From a virus, in the IMG/VR virus record IMGVR_UViG_3300034071_001566, positions 1 through 50,385 of that record: DNA of 50,385 nucleotides. The stretch is one strand, 5' to 3'. The stretch's first letter is position 1. Each line of letters starts with the position of its first letter. The notes under the pieces were generated by a model that saw only the letters and a program-made list of their open reading frames with translations, searched no databases and had not been told where the DNA came from. Both the position numbers and the translations under genes were made by a program. This document shows positions 34,284 to 42,425 of the stretch, one piece after another.

Positions 34284-35924
34284 ATGACTAAGTACATTAA
34301 AATATCTAATAGATCAGATAATGTTAGCCGGATAGCCCTAGAGAAATTGGGGCTATCTACTAAAAGGAATGATCCAGATTCAATTGGTCAATTCGGTTCA
34401 GGTATTAAATATGCTCCGATTGCGGCATTGAGAAAGGGTTTAGAATGGATATTCACTGGCTATGACAACAAAGGCCCTTACACTCTTAAGTATAAAGTAG
34501 AACAAGAGGATGGCGTTGATTGTATTGTTTACGATTATGGTGATTACAAGAAAGCATCTTCGTTTACAATTGATGCTGGTGTATTGAGTTGGGAAAACTC
34601 TTTCCAAATCTACAGGGAAGCAGTAGCCAATGCTATTGACGAAGCTAATCTAACAGATACTTCTTGGACAAAAGAAATTGTTGACGAGAAAGACATTGCT
34701 CCGGAATTGGGTGTGTTTTCTGTATATATAACAGCATCTCCTGCCCTAATGGATATCTTTAATCATCACAATAAGTACTTTCTGAATGAGAGAGATTATA
34801 TCTATTCCAATGGAAGTGGTTACAGATCGTTTAATATATATAATGCGTATGATTCAGAGTTCTATGTGTATAGTAAATCTGTTCTTGTTCATTCAGATGA
34901 AGAAGTTAGCTGTATATTCAATTACGAATTACAGGCGGTTAGACTTAATGAAATGAGAACCGTTGCTGATGAATGGCAAATGAATTATATGATCTCTAAC
35001 GGCATTGCTGAATGTAATGACAAAAAAGTTATTGCTAAATATATTCGTTCATCATTACTTGGTGAAGATGTTCATGAGTGGAGTTTGAGCGCGTCTTTAA
35101 TTTCATCTGCTGATGTATCAAATGTTTGGTGTGATGTATGGCATGATCTTTATGGAGATAATTGCATTATGCTATCCAGTAAAGAATCACTTAGCTCCGC
35201 GATTATTCATTTCGTTAAAGAAAAAGGAATGAAGTATCAAATACAGCCAGTGGAATTCATGTATGAGCTTTTGAAGAAAGCAAATGTTGATACATTGGAA
35301 TCAATCGCCGGTGAGGCAGTCAATTATGATATCGATACGGAAATTGAAAAGTATCCAAAGCTGATCAAGGCAATAGAGATTGCAGCAAGATTTGATAGTG
35401 GTATTGCTGAAGAAAGGCATAACATTGCTTGCTTTATTTCAAAGCAAGTAGATGTTGTCTTGGGCCTTACCATTAACAATGGCGCAGCTGGTAAACAAAT
35501 GTTGATTGAAAAAAATCATATAACCAATGCTCCAATTGAAGAAATTGTGGGTACTTTGATCCATGAATATGATCACTATTCAACTGGCTATCAAGATGGT
35601 AATTTCGAAGGCAGAAAGTTTAGGGATTTAGCCGATAGAAGAATTGGTAAATTAATGTGCGAATTCTATCGTCAGCCATTGATTCAATACACAGAGGGCG
35701 GTATACATATACCATTAGAAAGCCTTTCTGAATTGGGTAGTGTCAGTTATAAAATTAGCTGGTGCGATCCATTAGATTGCTTCATAATGTCTTTGGGAAA
35801 GAAAGCATACAAGATTCATTCAAGTGAAGATATTGCAATAGATTCAACAGCGGTTCCAGTTGATAATGGCACTAAGTTTCTTATTGCTATCCCAGGCTTA
35901 TTTACGTTTAGTCCTATTGATTAA
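34284..35924 (+). CDS. GHKL-like ATPase/HExxH metallopeptidase-like fusion protein
   Basis: 546 residues, SD AGAAAGG. Near the N-terminus, SIGQFGSGIKYAPIAAL (about 34-50) closely resembles the GHKL ATP-lid motif (Hsp90 IGQFGVGFYSA). YREAVANAIDEAN near 109-121 resembles the N-box (E-x3-N-A-x-D), but it follows rather than precedes the lid motif, so the fold may be permuted or divergent. Far downstream, GTLIHEYDHYSTGYQDG gives H427-E-Y-D-H431, an HExxH zinc-protease signature. Combined ATP-binding and protease-like motifs suggest a regulated peptidase, as an inference. I recall similar uncharacterised phage proteins but no function. Confidence 0.65.
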   Translation: MTKYIKISNRSDNVSRIALEKLGLSTKRNDPDSIGQFGSGIKYAPIAALRKGLEWIFTGYDNKGPYTLKYKVEQEDGVDCIVYDYGDYKKASSFTIDAGVLSWENSFQIYREAVANAIDEANLTDTSWTKEIVDEKDIAPELGVFSVYITASPALMDIFNHHNKYFLNERDYIYSNGSGYRSFNIYNAYDSEFYVYSKSVLVHSDEEVSCIFNYELQAVRLNEMRTVADEWQMNYMISNGIAECNDKKVIAKYIRSSLLGEDVHEWSLSASLISSADVSNVWCDVWHDLYGDNCIMLSSKESLSSAIIHFVKEKGMKYQIQPVEFMYELLKKANVDTLESIAGEAVNYDIDTEIEKYPKLIKAIEIAARFDSGIAEERHNIACFISKQVDVVLGLTINNGAAGKQMLIEKNHITNAPIEEIVGTLIHEYDHYSTGYQDGNFEGRKFRDLADRRIGKLMCEFYRQPLIQYTEGGIHIPLESLSELGSVSYKISWCDPLDCFIMSLGKKAYKIHSSEDIAIDSTAVPVDNGTKFLIAIPGLFTFSPID

Positions 35925-35941
35925 GAAAAGGAGTACATTAT

Positions 35942-36070
35942 ATGTCGGAAAGAACTGGTTGGATAATATTATCCTTAATAATATTGATTGGAGGAATGGC
36001 TTTATTTGCCTCTTATTTCATTATGTTGCCAATAATTCTTTCTCTATTGTATATAGGAGGTAAGAAATAA
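35942..36070 (+). CDS. 42-aa membrane protein
   Basis: SD AAAAGGAG. WIILSLIILIGGMALFASYF and MLPIILSLLYI form one or two membrane helices with a GGKK end. Small hydrophobic phage proteins may be holins or spanin-like, but it is about 0.9 kb from the transglycosylase, so a lysis role is uncertain. Confidence 0.55.
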   Translation: MSERTGWIILSLIILIGGMALFASYFIMLPIILSLLYIGGKK

Positions 36071-36414
36071 TGCCAAAATTTGATGGATACTATATCGTTG
36101 AGTTCAGATACGCAATTACTATTGAAGATACAGATACTGTTATGGAAGCTGTTTCTAAGGCCAATCGTATATGTGAAAGGCAACACGGGTTTAAACCAGA
36201 TAATTGGTATGCAAGAATATTTGAATACAATGTTGGAGAGAAAGTCTCTGGTCATGTTAAAGAATATTTCTACAATCCGAACTCTGCTACTGCAAGAGAG
36301 ATTACTAAAAACATATCTCACCATAACGATCTAGTGTCTCGTGGCGAAGTCCCATCTGATATAATTGAAATGAACAAAAAAATTATGAATGAAATTGAAG
36401 CTGAAGAGATTTAG
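36070..36414 (+). CDS. Unknown protein
   Basis: 114 residues, SD AGGAGG, start overlapping the previous stop. DGYYIVEFRYAITIEDTDTVMEA opens a small alpha/beta fold. No family recognised. Confidence 0.55.
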   Translation: MPKFDGYYIVEFRYAITIEDTDTVMEAVSKANRICERQHGFKPDNWYARIFEYNVGEKVSGHVKEYFYNPNSATAREITKNISHHNDLVSRGEVPSDIIEMNKKIMNEIEAEEI

Positions 36415-36467
36415 CTAATTAAATTAATGTGTGATATATTTGATAGAATATTGTTAGAAAGGCAACT

Positions 36468-36827
36468 ATGACTAATCAAAAAGAAGAATCCTTATATACA
36501 GACTATGCAATGCAAATAATAAGTGCTTTCGCAAATCGTGATGAACCTGATGCTAAATATGTTAACCTGGCTCTTTTGCTTTCAACATATAAAGATGAAT
36601 TGGATGATCCAGGCTTTATTCCCGGTATACTGCTTGGTATGCTGGTGCATTGCGAATTGCTCATTGAAATGTTATCGATTGATAATGACGATTCATTTGA
36701 AGAATACTTTTCCAGGTATGCATTGCATTATGCGTCTATAAGAGAAGAGCTTTGTGAAATTAAAGCACTCAGCCCTTCATATACGGCGGAATTGATTAAG
36801 CAATTTGAAGATCTTTCTGACAACTAA
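36468..36827 (+). CDS. Unknown helical protein
   Basis: 119 residues, SD AGAAAGG. All-helical, acidic; GFIPGILLGMLVHCELLIEML is hydrophobic but probably a core helix. Confidence 0.5.
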   Translation: MTNQKEESLYTDYAMQIISAFANRDEPDAKYVNLALLLSTYKDELDDPGFIPGILLGMLVHCELLIEMLSIDNDDSFEEYFSRYALHYASIREELCEIKALSPSYTAELIKQFEDLSDN

Positions 36828-36962
36828 TCAACTTTTTTATGGAGGTTATTTATAAAATAAAAAAATTGTAAAGCAATGGTTTAATTTTGTAGGTTGCCGT
36901 TGTTTTGCATCTAAAGCTATGCTAATGCGAATAAATCGCAAAACCTAAACTATGGAGGCAAA

Positions 36963-37496
36963 ATGAAGACAAAAGGTTTTTTAATAGGAATAGTAATGAG
37001 TGTATACATTGGTATCTTGGGCACAGTTGCCTATAGTGCTAATGTTGAAACTGCAATTGAAGATAAAGTAATGGTACCATTATTTGATACTTCTACTGTG
37101 AAGTATAATGATGTTAAGAGTGTTAGGCATAAGATTAGAGATAGTCGAGTGCCTAGTGATCCAAAGAAAAGATGCCCACAATGGGAATCTAAATTTGAAG
37201 AATATGGTTTGCCTGTTGATGTATTTTCATATATTGCATGGAGAGAGAGCGGTTGTAATCCAGAAGCAATAAATGCAAAATTTGATTCTAATGGTAAAGT
37301 AATATGGACTTTAAATAAAAATGGTTCTATTGATAGAGGCCTGGTACAAATAAATAGTTGCTGGAGGTCAGTAACAAAGAAAGTTTGTGGTACCGGATTA
37401 GACGGTCTATTTGATGTAGATTGTAATTTAAAGGTCGCTAAATACCTTCTTGATAATACAGAAGGTAAGTTATTGAATTGGAGAATTCAAAACTAA
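36963..37496 (+). CDS. Secreted lytic transglycosylase/lysozyme-like endolysin
   Basis: 177 residues, SD TATGGAGG. Signal peptide MKTKGFLIGIVMSVYIGILG..AYSA (cut expected near 26). The SLT/goose-lysozyme-like domain begins at about 78 with the catalytic Glu in AWRESGCNPEA (E95), then SIDRGLVQINSCW. Several Cys (71, 98 and later) could form disulfides outside the cell. It cleaves peptidoglycan. An export signal on a wall hydrolase implies sec-dependent lysis or an entry function rather than holin release. Confidence 0.8.
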   Translation: MKTKGFLIGIVMSVYIGILGTVAYSANVETAIEDKVMVPLFDTSTVKYNDVKSVRHKIRDSRVPSDPKKRCPQWESKFEEYGLPVDVFSYIAWRESGCNPEAINAKFDSNGKVIWTLNKNGSIDRGLVQINSCWRSVTKKVCGTGLDGLFDVDCNLKVAKYLLDNTEGKLLNWRIQN

Positions 37497-37508
37497 AGTA
37501 ACAAGTTT

Positions 37509-37576
37509 ATATACTGGGGGTGATTGCCTTTATTCAATAGAATATTGCGAACCTACTTTTACTCCCAGTATATAAT
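37509..37576 (+). promoter_or_regulatory. Inverted repeat overlapping the tRNA promoter
   Basis: TATACTGGGGGT and ACTCCCAGTATA (one G-U pair) enclose about 40 nt. Its 3' arm runs into TATAAT at 37571-37576, just before the tRNA at 37581; TTGCGA at 37545-37550 is a possible -35. The hairpin may end the transglycosylase transcript and also act as an operator. Confidence 0.5.
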
Positions 37577-37580
37577 ATAT

Positions 37581-37653
37581 GTTTCCGTAGCTTAATGGAT
37601 AAAGCAACTGACTTCTAATCAGTAGAGTATAGGTTCGACTCCTATCGGAAGCA
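37581..37653 (+). tRNA. tRNA-Arg (anticodon TCT)
   Basis: Cloverleaf is complete: acceptor GTTTCCG/CGGAAGC (one G-T pair), D arm GCTT..AAGC, anticodon stem ACTGA/TCAGT with loop CTTCTAA (anticodon TCT), 5-nt variable loop, T arm ATAGG/CCTAT with TTCGACT, discriminator A. CCA is not encoded. It reads AGA, a codon used heavily by the AT-rich phage genes and usually rare in actinobacteria, so it probably compensates for codon usage. Confidence 0.95.
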
Positions 37654-37655
37654 CT

Positions 37656-37819
37656 AGAAAACGGTATAAAAAGAACTAGGCTAAAGCTTAAACCTTTCTG
37701 CCTAAGGGAAATATGCAAATTATAAAAATATGATTCTTTTATAGTTTGTCAAAGTGTCGTGTCTGTTCATTAGTATCCGACTTAATATTTTCTGCCTAGT
37801 TCTTTTTATACCGTTTTTT
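37656..37819 (+). ncRNA. Candidate structured RNA closed by a perfect 24-bp stem
   Basis: Arms 37658-37681 and 37794-37817 are perfectly complementary over 24 bp (each contains CGGTATAAAAAGAACTAG or its complement) and are followed by six T, like a large terminator. The 112-nt interior can form further hairpins (TATAAAA/TTTTATA at 37721-37743; GTCG/CGAC) and contains ACCTTTCT at 37692-37699, the complement of AGAAAGGT. It lies 4 nt after the tRNA and has no ORF. Likely cotranscribed with and released from the tRNA. Confidence 0.6.
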
Positions 37820-37894
37820 AATATACTCAAGTTCATGATCTTAACAACATCAAAATAACTGGAGTTCAGTAACCAACAGAAAGGAAGTTATGTT

Positions 37895-38278
37895 ATGAAA
37901 GCAATTGTGATTAAAGAAAACGATAGTTATGAAATAATTGAAATGGAGAGTTGTGATCTCGACAAATTGCAATCAATTGTTGATGGCTATATTGAATGGA
38001 TAGATGTTGATCATAATAATCACAGTGGTTATTATATCAATGAAGAAGGCAAGTTTAGCAAGGAAGTTAATAATCTTGCTACTAAATGGTGGCATTGGAA
38101 TCTTTTGAAATTTAGAGAAACATTGGGAGGCTTTAATGATTTCGTTTCAGGAGATGTTGTTTATACAAAAATAGACGAGACAGGAGAAGAGTGTTCACTA
38201 AGTGATGAGGAAATTGAAGAGTTTAAACTTTTCACAATAGCATATAAAACAATGACACAACCAAAGGAAGAAGAATAA
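37895..38278 (+). CDS. DUF3846-like protein
   Basis: 127 residues, SD AGAAAGGAAG. GYIEWIDVDHNNHSGYYINEEGKFSKEVNNLAT and FVSGDVVYTKIDETGEECSLSDEE match the order of phrases in DUF3846 proteins (GYIE..., vNEeGK..N..AT, GdvV). Function unknown. Confidence 0.6.
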   Translation: MKAIVIKENDSYEIIEMESCDLDKLQSIVDGYIEWIDVDHNNHSGYYINEEGKFSKEVNNLATKWWHWNLLKFRETLGGFNDFVSGDVVYTKIDETGEECSLSDEEIEEFKLFTIAYKTMTQPKEEE

Positions 38279-38279
38279 T

Positions 38280-38459
38280 ATGAAAAAAAATAAAGACAAG
38301 TATGCAATTATTATTCTAAAAGATAATTCAGTAATTCAAGTAAGAACTCTGAACTCAACACAGGAGTATGCAGTTGAACAAGCAAAATTAATTACAAAGT
38401 ATGGAGCAGGTAAATTTGACAATGTAATTGTTTATAAAACAGTAGAGCATAAGTCATGA
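38280..38459 (+). CDS. 59-aa unknown protein
   Basis: Basic Lys-rich start, then YAIIILKDNSVIQVRTLN and EYAVEQAKLI; a small alpha/beta fold. Start follows the SD AAGGAAGA at the end of the previous gene. ATGA overlap downstream. Confidence 0.5.
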   Translation: MKKNKDKYAIIILKDNSVIQVRTLNSTQEYAVEQAKLITKYGAGKFDNVIVYKTVEHKS

Positions 38460-38602
38460 ATGATAAAGATATAATTGTAAAAATAATAAAAATAATTACA
38501 CAGCCGGGTGAACTTATTACTGATGGTGAATGCCTCGATGAAGTATGGGGAATGCTAAAAGTTAATGGGTATGACCCTGATACATATAAAGAGAATGATT
38601 GA
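38456..38602 (+). CDS. 48-aa unknown protein
   Basis: Overlaps the previous gene by 4 nt. IIVKIIKIITQPGELITDGE then WGMLKVNGYDPD. No motif. Confidence 0.45.
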   Translation: MNDKDIIVKIIKIITQPGELITDGECLDEVWGMLKVNGYDPDTYKEND

Positions 38603-38611
38603 GGAGTGTTT

Positions 38612-38758
38612 ATGAGTGTAGATAGTGAAATATCTTTATGCCCAATGTGTGAGTTTGATAACTCTCCTCTTGGGGAATTAGGAAATAAATTACATTACTC
38701 TTGTAGAGTGTGTGGTACTGAATGGTCGGAAACTAAACAAGAAAAGGAAATTAAATAA
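38612..38758 (+). CDS. 48-aa zinc-ribbon protein
   Basis: SD TGAGGAG. CPMCEFDNSPL ... YSCRVCGTEW is a minimal two-knuckle zinc ribbon. Ends 1 nt before the next ATG. Confidence 0.6.
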   Translation: MSVDSEISLCPMCEFDNSPLGELGNKLHYSCRVCGTEWSETKQEKEIK

Positions 38759-38759
38759 C

Positions 38760-39209
38760 ATGCCATTGACATATGATATATCAAAAATTGAAATGTACAA
38801 AGATAACTTTGATATTGCTTATCAAGAGTATCAACAGTTTGGTGAGAAATACACAGATGTTAAACCTAGACTTAAAGGTTTGATATTTTCTGGCGGAATG
38901 GTTGCTCTTGGTTCAATTACTTATAAAAATGTAAGTGAATGGTACGCAAGATTGAAACTGTGTGAGGAAATATATGGCGCATACCTTACATCAGAATATG
39001 TAAAAGAAACAGATAATTATGAAAACAAGCCATTGGAAGCAAAAGAATTGGTTAAGTATATTGGTTTAATTACAAACCATTCTTCTATTACAAGAAGTCA
39101 ATGGGTTAAGAATGTAAAGCGTAATCAAACAATTGATCTTACGGCTTCACAAATGGAATATCGTTTAAAGAAACTAGAAGAAGAATTCCAAAGAGAGGTA
39201 TTTAAATGA
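38760..39209 (+). CDS. Unknown protein
   Basis: 149 residues from ATG 38760. Helical, with a basic C-terminus (RSQWVKNVKRNQTIDL then a coiled coil RLKKLEEEFQRE). Overlaps the next gene by 4 nt. Confidence 0.5.
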   Translation: MPLTYDISKIEMYKDNFDIAYQEYQQFGEKYTDVKPRLKGLIFSGGMVALGSITYKNVSEWYARLKLCEEIYGAYLTSEYVKETDNYENKPLEAKELVKYIGLITNHSSITRSQWVKNVKRNQTIDLTASQMEYRLKKLEEEFQREVFK

Positions 39210-39526
39210 GTATTAAACCTAGTCAGGCACAGAAGTATCCAAAAGTTTCAGATTGGTATGAAACAAATGTTGTTGAACACCGAGAGAATACGCCATTTGA
39301 TAAATGGCATATCGAAGCTGTTTATTTTGAAGCAGATGCAGAATACAATTATGGAATAGATAAGAAACAGATCATGGGCGGTGCATATCAAAGGGTTGAA
39401 ATTACTGACAAACTAAATGGTAATTTCTGGGAGAATGCATTTCTTGGTGAAACTGCTCATCAAGATATTGAAAGATGGGCTAATGATATTGTTACAAAAA
39501 TAAAATATGGGAAGGTTAAATCATGA
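39206..39526 (+). CDS. Unknown protein
   Basis: 106 residues. WHIEAVYFEADAEYNYGIDK and INFWENAFL-type beta/alpha segments; no known motif. ATGA overlaps on both sides. Confidence 0.5.
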   Translation: MSIKPSQAQKYPKVSDWYETNVVEHRENTPFDKWHIEAVYFEADAEYNYGIDKKQIMGGAYQRVEITDKLNGNFWENAFLGETAHQDIERWANDIVTKIKYGKVKS

Positions 39527-39927
39527 AAACATTAGATGAACTAAGCACTGATCTTGATGTGTTTGAATATGTCAAAGATCATCTTTTAAAACAAAAAGCA
39601 AGATCAATTAATCCTAACACTGATGAATGTCTTTATCGATATGATGTAGGTTCTGGACATTTAGATGTTATGCAATGTGCTGTTGGTTGTTTAATAAAAG
39701 AAGAATTCTACAGTGATGAGTTTGAAACAAAATCAGTGAGAGATCCATGGGTATATGATGCCGTTTATAAATCAGTTAGTCATTGGAAAGTTAATACTGT
39801 TATGCTAGAGAAATTACAAGTCATTCATGACAATGTACCTGTTGAAGATTGGGAAGATTCGCTGAATGACTTTGATCAAGACGATGATGTTTTTGATGAA
39901 AACGGCATGTTTATATGTAATGATTAA
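39523..39927 (+). CDS. Conserved protein with CLYR/CAVGCLI motif
   Basis: 134 residues. VKDHLLKQKARSINPNTDECLYR, MQCAVGCLIKEEFYSDEFE and LEKLQVIHDNVPVEDW match a family widespread in bacteria and phages, of unknown function as far as I know. Confidence 0.6.
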   Translation: MKTLDELSTDLDVFEYVKDHLLKQKARSINPNTDECLYRYDVGSGHLDVMQCAVGCLIKEEFYSDEFETKSVRDPWVYDAVYKSVSHWKVNTVMLEKLQVIHDNVPVEDWEDSLNDFDQDDDVFDENGMFICND

Positions 39928-39949
39928 AAAACTAATGAAAGGATAACAA

Positions 39950-40366
39950 ATGAGCGCAATAACAGTGTATGAAACAAAATTTGATGTAGGAGAAGACATA
40001 TCTTCTCCTGAATTCTATTGTGAAGGTCAAACATCAAACTTAGTAATGACAGTTACCAATGTTGATCTCAAAGATAAGTTTATTGCTATCTATTGTGATG
40101 GTGATATGCGTCTTGAACACAATGGAGAAACAATAACTGATTGTTGGGAATTGCGAAACAATGATATTAATAACGATAGTGATCTAGCAGATGTCTTTGA
40201 TGAAGTTGAAGAGGGTTCGCAAGTAATTATGAATCCTTGGTTTGACCTTTATGATCAAGATGGAAATCATTTAGATATGGTTTTCCACGATATCTATCTA
40301 GCTATGGATGAAGCAAAGAGTATTCTTTTCAAGATGCAAAGAAAGGAATATGATGAGCGGAATTAG
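39950..40366 (+). CDS. Unknown acidic protein
   Basis: 138 residues, SD GAAAGGA. Beta-rich start (LVMTVTNVDLKDKFIAIYC), acidic centre. Overlaps the next gene. Confidence 0.5.
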   Translation: MSAITVYETKFDVGEDISSPEFYCEGQTSNLVMTVTNVDLKDKFIAIYCDGDMRLEHNGETITDCWELRNNDINNDSDLADVFDEVEEGSQVIMNPWFDLYDQDGNHLDMVFHDIYLAMDEAKSILFKMQRKEYDERN

Positions 40367-40601
40367 ACATGGAGATATCCATAGAAAAGAACATCACTTT
40401 ATTGTAAAGGGATGGATTGATAAAGAAGACAAAATTAATTTTGATCTAGATCTTGAAAATGTTGAAGTCTTTTACCCCACCCCGGTCTTTAATATGGGAA
40501 CTGGTGAGTGGATAAAGCTAGAGGAAGGCAAAATTATGGAAGAAGATACAAGGATATTACAAATGCTACAAGAAAGATTGGATATTAATAATGGCAACTA
40601 A
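40353..40601 (+). CDS. Unknown protein
   Basis: 82 residues from the second ATG (40353), better spaced from AGAAAGGA than 40350. HHFIVKGWIDKEDKINFDLD then VEVFYPTPVF strands. Overlaps the next ATG. Confidence 0.45.
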   Translation: MSGIRHGDIHRKEHHFIVKGWIDKEDKINFDLDLENVEVFYPTPVFNMGTGEWIKLEEGKIMEEDTRILQMLQERLDINNGN

Positions 40602-40911
40602 AAAAGCTGCAGTTAAAGTAGACAAAAAGACAGAGCAAGAGCAATTGATCCAAGGAGCGATTAACGGTAATTATAGTTTATTGATTCCTTGCAAAGATGC
40701 TGAATTTGTTTATGTAAGGAATCCTCTCACAGGTCAGATTGCTCATTTTCCAACTGATAAACCTGAGTTTGTCTCTTATGTAAAAGAATTAGCAGACCTT
40801 GGGCTGAATGATAAATTAGAAAAAGATTTCCTTGATTTAGGTACGCTTAATGATACGAAATGGCTACAGGTTTTGGATTTCTTAAGAGTACAGGAAGCAT
40901 TGGTATTTTAA
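40591..40911 (+). CDS. Unknown protein
   Basis: 106 residues. Lys-rich first 15 residues (TKKAAVKVDKKTEQ), then a small alpha/beta domain (LLIPCKDAEFVYVRNPLTG). No motif. Confidence 0.5.
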   Translation: MATKKAAVKVDKKTEQEQLIQGAINGNYSLLIPCKDAEFVYVRNPLTGQIAHFPTDKPEFVSYVKELADLGLNDKLEKDFLDLGTLNDTKWLQVLDFLRVQEALVF

Positions 40912-40912
40912 T

Positions 40913-41155
40913 ATGACAACTGTAAAGGAAGCAGTAAAGATGCTCTCAGAGTATTTAGATCAAGATGAGGAAATTTGTATCGCATGGTGGTCTAAAGAAT
41001 TGTTTGAGCATGGTAATCAAGCAGCAATAAAAGAAGAAGCTTGGGGAAAGGTTATATCTGAATTTGATGGTATGACTGAGTATTACCAAAGTTTAATATA
41101 CGACATAATATCACTAACAATAACCGAAAATGGAGGATGGATTGATAATGAATAA
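40913..41155 (+). CDS. Unknown small protein
   Basis: 80 residues. TVKEAVKMLSEYLDQDEEICIAWWSKELFE is a phrase found at the start of various short bacterial proteins; helical throughout. Overlaps the next start by 8 nt. Confidence 0.5.
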   Translation: MTTVKEAVKMLSEYLDQDEEICIAWWSKELFEHGNQAAIKEEAWGKVISEFDGMTEYYQSLIYDIISLTITENGGWIDNE

Positions 41156-41774
41156 GGAAAATATAAATAAATTAATTGAAGCAATTAAGTTTGATGGGAA
41201 GACAAAGTTTAATATGTCTGTATTCCTTGGAAAACTTACTGGTGATTATTCAGAATTTGAAGTATTCAATCGTGGTCGATTGGCTAGTGAATATGAAGCA
41301 AGTAGAATTACTTCTGTCATCCCAGGTACTGATATTTTTAATTGTACCTCAATGGGTTGCATTGCAGGTTTTGCTACAGCAATTGCTAATAATTGGAAAG
41401 CACCTGAATGGTTAATTGATGATGAACCTATGGCACATATAAATATGTTTGAGCAAACATCAAATGAGTTTTTAGGATTCACATATCACGAAGGAAGAAA
41501 CCTTTATTACGGTGATGATCGTTGTATTTGGAAATGGCTGATGGAAAATGAGCCATATACATATCCTGATCTACTATTGGAAGAATATGGTGATTTAGAT
41601 TCTGCTAATGAAGAGGGAGCAGAATGGGATGATGAAAATGTTTCTATTGACTTTAGTACTATTGATTATCTTACAGCAGTAGATGTATTGACTAGAATTA
41701 TGAATGAAGAAATTGGCTTAGCTGATGATTCTGGTTGTCCTTATTATATCGAAAAGGAAGCAGTAGTGTCATGA
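41148..41774 (+). CDS. Conserved phage protein with C-x4-CIAG motif
   Basis: 208 residues. FNCTSMGCIAGFATAIAN followed by a helical part and NEFLGFTYHEGRNLYYGDD matches the order (Cys-x-GCIAG-A, then FLGL, then LFY) of a phage family of unknown role. Acidic tail. Confidence 0.6.
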   Translation: MNKENINKLIEAIKFDGKTKFNMSVFLGKLTGDYSEFEVFNRGRLASEYEASRITSVIPGTDIFNCTSMGCIAGFATAIANNWKAPEWLIDDEPMAHINMFEQTSNEFLGFTYHEGRNLYYGDDRCIWKWLMENEPYTYPDLLLEEYGDLDSANEEGAEWDDENVSIDFSTIDYLTAVDVLTRIMNEEIGLADDSGCPYYIEKEAVVS

Positions 41775-42136
41775 GTAATCCATATTGGAGAGGCATGGTT
41801 AAAGATGCAATTGGTTGTGATGATAACTATGCCGATATTCTTTTAGAATATCAATATAAAGTATCTAATGGCCCGGATTTCTCTGAAGCTAATGAAGGAG
41901 AATTGGATAAGTATTGGAAGTCAATACATCTAATGTATCAGGAAGATAAAGATATTATGGATACTCGTACTAATGGTCAAATGTTAGAAGCAATTCTAGA
42001 TATAACATTAGAATTACAGGATGTAACTGATCAGCGTTTTAATTACATGATTGACGACCAGAATAAAGTTGTCTTAGATGAGTTTGCTGTAAGGCAAATT
42101 GTTAATTCAATAAAAACTATGAAAGCAGGGGTATAA
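41771..42136 (+). CDS. Unknown helical protein
   Basis: 121 residues from ATG 41771 (ATGA overlap). MVKDAIGCDDNYADILLEYQY then long helices. No motif. Confidence 0.5.
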   Translation: MSNPYWRGMVKDAIGCDDNYADILLEYQYKVSNGPDFSEANEGELDKYWKSIHLMYQEDKDIMDTRTNGQMLEAILDITLELQDVTDQRFNYMIDDQNKVVLDEFAVRQIVNSIKTMKAGV

Positions 42137-42138
42137 AT

Positions 42139-42375
42139 ATGGAAGTTGTTGGAAGAAAGATAGTAGCAGTTAAATTCTTGGATAAGAAAATTGTTGAAAA
42201 AGAATATTGGGGTGATAGTCCACATACAGGTGTTGCTTTAGTTCTTGATGATGGTTCAGTTATTTATCCATCTCAAGATGAAGAAGGTAATGGGCCAGGC
42301 GCTCTATTTGGCATGAATAAAGAAATGACGGAAAGCTTTTATATTATGCCAATTAGTCCGTATTACCCTAATTAA
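42139..42375 (+). CDS. Unknown small protein
   Basis: 78 residues. KIVAVKFLDKKIVEKEYW and GVALVLDDGSVIYPSQDEEGNGPGALFG form a compact beta structure; the phrase LDDGSVIYPSQDEEGNGPG recurs in phage hypotheticals. Confidence 0.55.
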   Translation: MEVVGRKIVAVKFLDKKIVEKEYWGDSPHTGVALVLDDGSVIYPSQDEEGNGPGALFGMNKEMTESFYIMPISPYYPN

Positions 42376-42425
42376 CCTTTAAAAACGAAATCACAGGCTT
42401 ATAGATACAAATGGAGGCATTTTGA

